NCBI GenBank assembly: GCA_903877945.1
Contig: CAIRFY010000123.1
Span: 1-7,148 of the forward strand
Direction of reading: 5' to 3'
DNA: 7,148 nt
Source of the DNA: an uncultured Oscillochloris sp.
Lineage (GTDB): Bacteria > Chloroflexota > Chloroflexia > Chloroflexales > Chloroflexaceae
Shown: one piece after another, positions 5,823 through 7,148 of the stretch
Layout of the letters: each line of letters begins with the position of its first letter
How positions within the stretch are numbered: position 1 is the first letter of the stretch
Notes under the pieces: model-generated
Told to the model about the DNA's origin: nothing
Database searches by the model: none
What the model saw: only the letters and a program-made list of their open reading frames with translations
Translations under genes and position numbers: made by a program

Positions 5823-6860
5823 TCAGGGCCGGTCGGCGCACGCCTCGCAACGTAGCTCGCTACGGCGGACGATGACCAGCACGTAGGTTGAGCGACCGCA
5901 GGTGGGACAATCGAGGGCGTCGGTCTTCTCGGTAAGCGGATCCCAGCTAACACTCAGCGTCGGCATCGTCGGTACCTTCGGGCCGGTCAGGCGGGCGCGC
6001 AGGAAGAGCCGTGGGGCGCTGAAGTGGAGCAGGTTGCGCAGGCGCAACTGGGCACGCACGCCCGCCTTGCGGCGCAGTTCGTCGATGCGCAGGGCGGCCT
6101 CGCGCCCCAGGGCGGCCTTACGTTGGATCAGGGGCGCGGTATCCTCACCCTTGGCTGTGGCCTTGGCCATCCGTACCGCGAGATCCTCGGCCATGTCGGC
6201 GAAGTAGCGCTCCATGCGTGCGATCTCGCGGCTGGCTCGCCCCTGGCGCTCGCGCTGCTGGCTATTGGCCTCCGTCACGACGCTTCGCACCACCCGTTCA
6301 CGTGCAATCAGATAGGCTCGCTCCAGTGGGATTGCCGGGGCGTCGGGGAAAGCCCAGCGCCGATCCTCGCCCAAGCCGGGGTTGGACAACAACGGCTCCA
6401 GGTGGCGCACCAGCCGCCCGTAGCGCCGATCCACCGCCGCCGAGATCAGTGCCTGAGTCTTCTCGTCGCCCAGGTAGCTCACCTCAAACCAGCAGATACA
6501 GTGGGCGACGTAGTACGGACGCGGCGCGGCCAGTTCCAACTCCGTCCCCGCCGGGACGCGCAGATCACGCCGCACCTGCTGCTCCAGCCGGTAGGGCTGG
6601 AGGTTCATGTCGTCGTAGTAGACGTGGGCTACCTGCCCGCGCTCCTGGGCCGCGCTGAGCAACTCGGCGAGCAGGGGCAGGCCGAAGGTGAGCAACTGGG
6701 CACTGGGATGCTCGGGCAGCGCCTCAGGGTCAAAGGTCAGGCGGATCGGCTGCTCCGTATCGGGCCAGAGTACATCGTAAACCTGTGGCTCGATTTCATC
6801 CCACAACCCATCAACCGCCTCGGCGTAGTCGCGCAAAAACTGCTCCAAAGGTGTGATCAT
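5823..6860 (-). CDS. Hypothetical protein with coiled coil and zinc ribbon, like the C-terminal region of SNF2 helicases
   Basis: I do not recognise this as a named gene. It encodes 345 residues with no signal peptide or membrane segment. Residues about 40-75 (LTFDPEALPEHP...LLTFGLPLLAELL) recall the TFDPE...HP...LTPGHPLL pattern found after the helicase core in bacterial and archaeal SNF2 proteins. Residues about 200-265 are charged and helical, probably a coiled coil with ARMERYFADMAEDL. The end has two Cys pairs, C318/C321 (CPTC) and C338/C341 (CEAC), a likely zinc ribbon. No ATPase motifs are present, so it would be a stand-alone accessory part. Met at 6860 was chosen because the in-frame ATG at 6890 lies inside the end of repeat E. 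It converges on the bacteriochlorophyll synthase gene; any helicase partner would lie beyond the right edge. That the gene is real is well supported by its long frame; the helicase link is inferred from memory of the family. Confidence 0.8.
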   Translation of the reverse strand: MITPLEQFLRDYAEAVDGLWDEIEPQVYDVLWPDTEQPIRLTFDPEALPEHPSAQLLTFGLPLLAELLSAAQERGQVAHVYYDDMNLQPYRLEQQVRRDLRVPAGTELELAAPRPYYVAHCICWFEVSYLGDEKTQALISAAVDRRYGRLVRHLEPLLSNPGLGEDRRWAFPDAPAIPLERAYLIARERVVRSVVTEANSQQRERQGRASREIARMERYFADMAEDLAVRMAKATAKGEDTAPLIQRKAALGREAALRIDELRRKAGVRAQLRLRNLLHFSAPRLFLRARLTGPKVPTMPTLSVSWDPLTEKTDALDCPTCGRSTYVLVIVRRSELRCEACADRP

Positions 6861-6874
6861 CGTACATCCATCGT

Positions 6875-7010
6875 GTAAGACAAGGTTCAAAATAGGCGTA
6901 TTTAGCGTAACAGTTCTGCGAGGATGCGCGAGGCGATGAGACGATGACGGCGCATCCTCGCCTCATCGCCTCATCGCCAAACTGTAAAGCAGATACGAAC
7001 CATGTCTAAG
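6875..7010. repeat. Palindromic intergenic repeat, copy E
   Basis: The ends are TAAGACAAGGTTCAAAATAG and GAACCATGTCTAAG; the inner arms are GCGTAACAGTT and AACTGTAAAGC. GCGAGGATGCGC (6918-6929) pairs perfectly with GCGCATCCTCGC (6950-6961), and two TCGCCTCA octamers follow at 6958-6973. It matches the reverse complement of copy B closely. It starts about 14 bp upstream of the zinc-ribbon gene, so the promoter of that gene must be in the repeat or beyond. Confidence 0.87.
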
Positions 7011-7143
7011 GCATGTTTCAAAATGGGTACATTCAGCTTTACAGTCTTGCGATGAGGCGATGAGGCGATGAGGCGATACGGAACGCCTCACCGCGTCATC
7101 GTTTCATCGCTGAACTGTCACGCTGGATTGAACCATCCCTTAG
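7006..7143. repeat. Palindromic intergenic repeat, copy F
   Basis: It begins CTAAGGCATGTTTCAAAATG, sharing CTAAG with the end of copy E, and ends TTGAACCATCCCTTAG. Inner arms are AGCTTTACAGT (7036-7046) and AACTGTCACGCT (7113-7124). Three TGAGGCGA octamers lie at 7053-7076. Bases 7068-7124 equal 1-57. The last bases of the window (TTAGGCATG) look like the start of a further chained copy. Confidence 0.87.
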
Positions 7144-7148
7144 GCATG

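Noticed and set aside
6024..6878. Long plus-strand open frame (284 residues) opposite the zinc-ribbon gene
   Set aside because: It is antisense to a better-supported gene, lacks recognisable motifs, and its Gly/Gln/Leu-rich content is typical of a GC-rich shadow frame.

Overview
The window looks like a chromosomal segment of a phototrophic bacterium. The best guess is a filamentous anoxygenic phototroph of the Chloroflexota (Chloroflexus/Oscillochloris/Chloroploca type). The reasons are a (bacterio)chlorophyll synthase, a biliverdin-type bacteriophytochrome, GC-rich coding DNA and dense palindromic repeats between genes. The taxon is an inference; no rRNA or tRNA is present to test it.

Layout from left to right. 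Positions 1-673 hold no convincing gene. They contain two chained palindromic repeats (1-218), a strong bidirectional terminator-like hairpin (414-454) and a third, composite repeat (456-633). Positions 674-4207 are a minus-strand cluster, read right to left: a KdpE/OmpR-type DNA-binding response regulator (3515-4207), a bacteriophytochrome histidine kinase (1114-3438), and a single-domain Rcp1-like response regulator (674-1117) whose start overlaps the kinase stop as ATGA. Positions 4208-4614 form a divergent intergenic region with another palindromic repeat and a 9-12-9 dyad. Positions 4615-5556 (plus strand) encode the bacteriochlorophyll synthase. Positions 5557-5822 lie between convergent genes and are packed with hairpins. 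Positions 5823-6860 (minus strand) encode an unrecognised protein with a C-terminal zinc ribbon that resembles the C-terminal part of bacterial SNF2 helicases. Positions 6861-7148 hold two more chained repeats.

How the genes may work together. The phytochrome should sense red/far-red light through biliverdin and pass phosphate to the small Rcp1-like regulator. The DNA-binding regulator in the same cluster has Glu at the position of the phosphoacceptor Asp, so it may act without phosphorylation or through another input. Divergence from a pigment-synthesis gene suggests light control of bacteriochlorophyll formation, but nothing in the sequence proves it.

The second theme is a family of about 115-178 bp palindromic, MITE-like intergenic repeats. 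There are seven copies, one cut by the window edge. They have related ends (GTTAGACAWGGTTC / GAACCWTGTCTAAC), inner arms (AGCKTWACAGT / ACTGTWAMGCT) and, in most copies, cores built from the octamer TGAGGCGA. The first 57 bases of the window recur exactly at 7068-7124.
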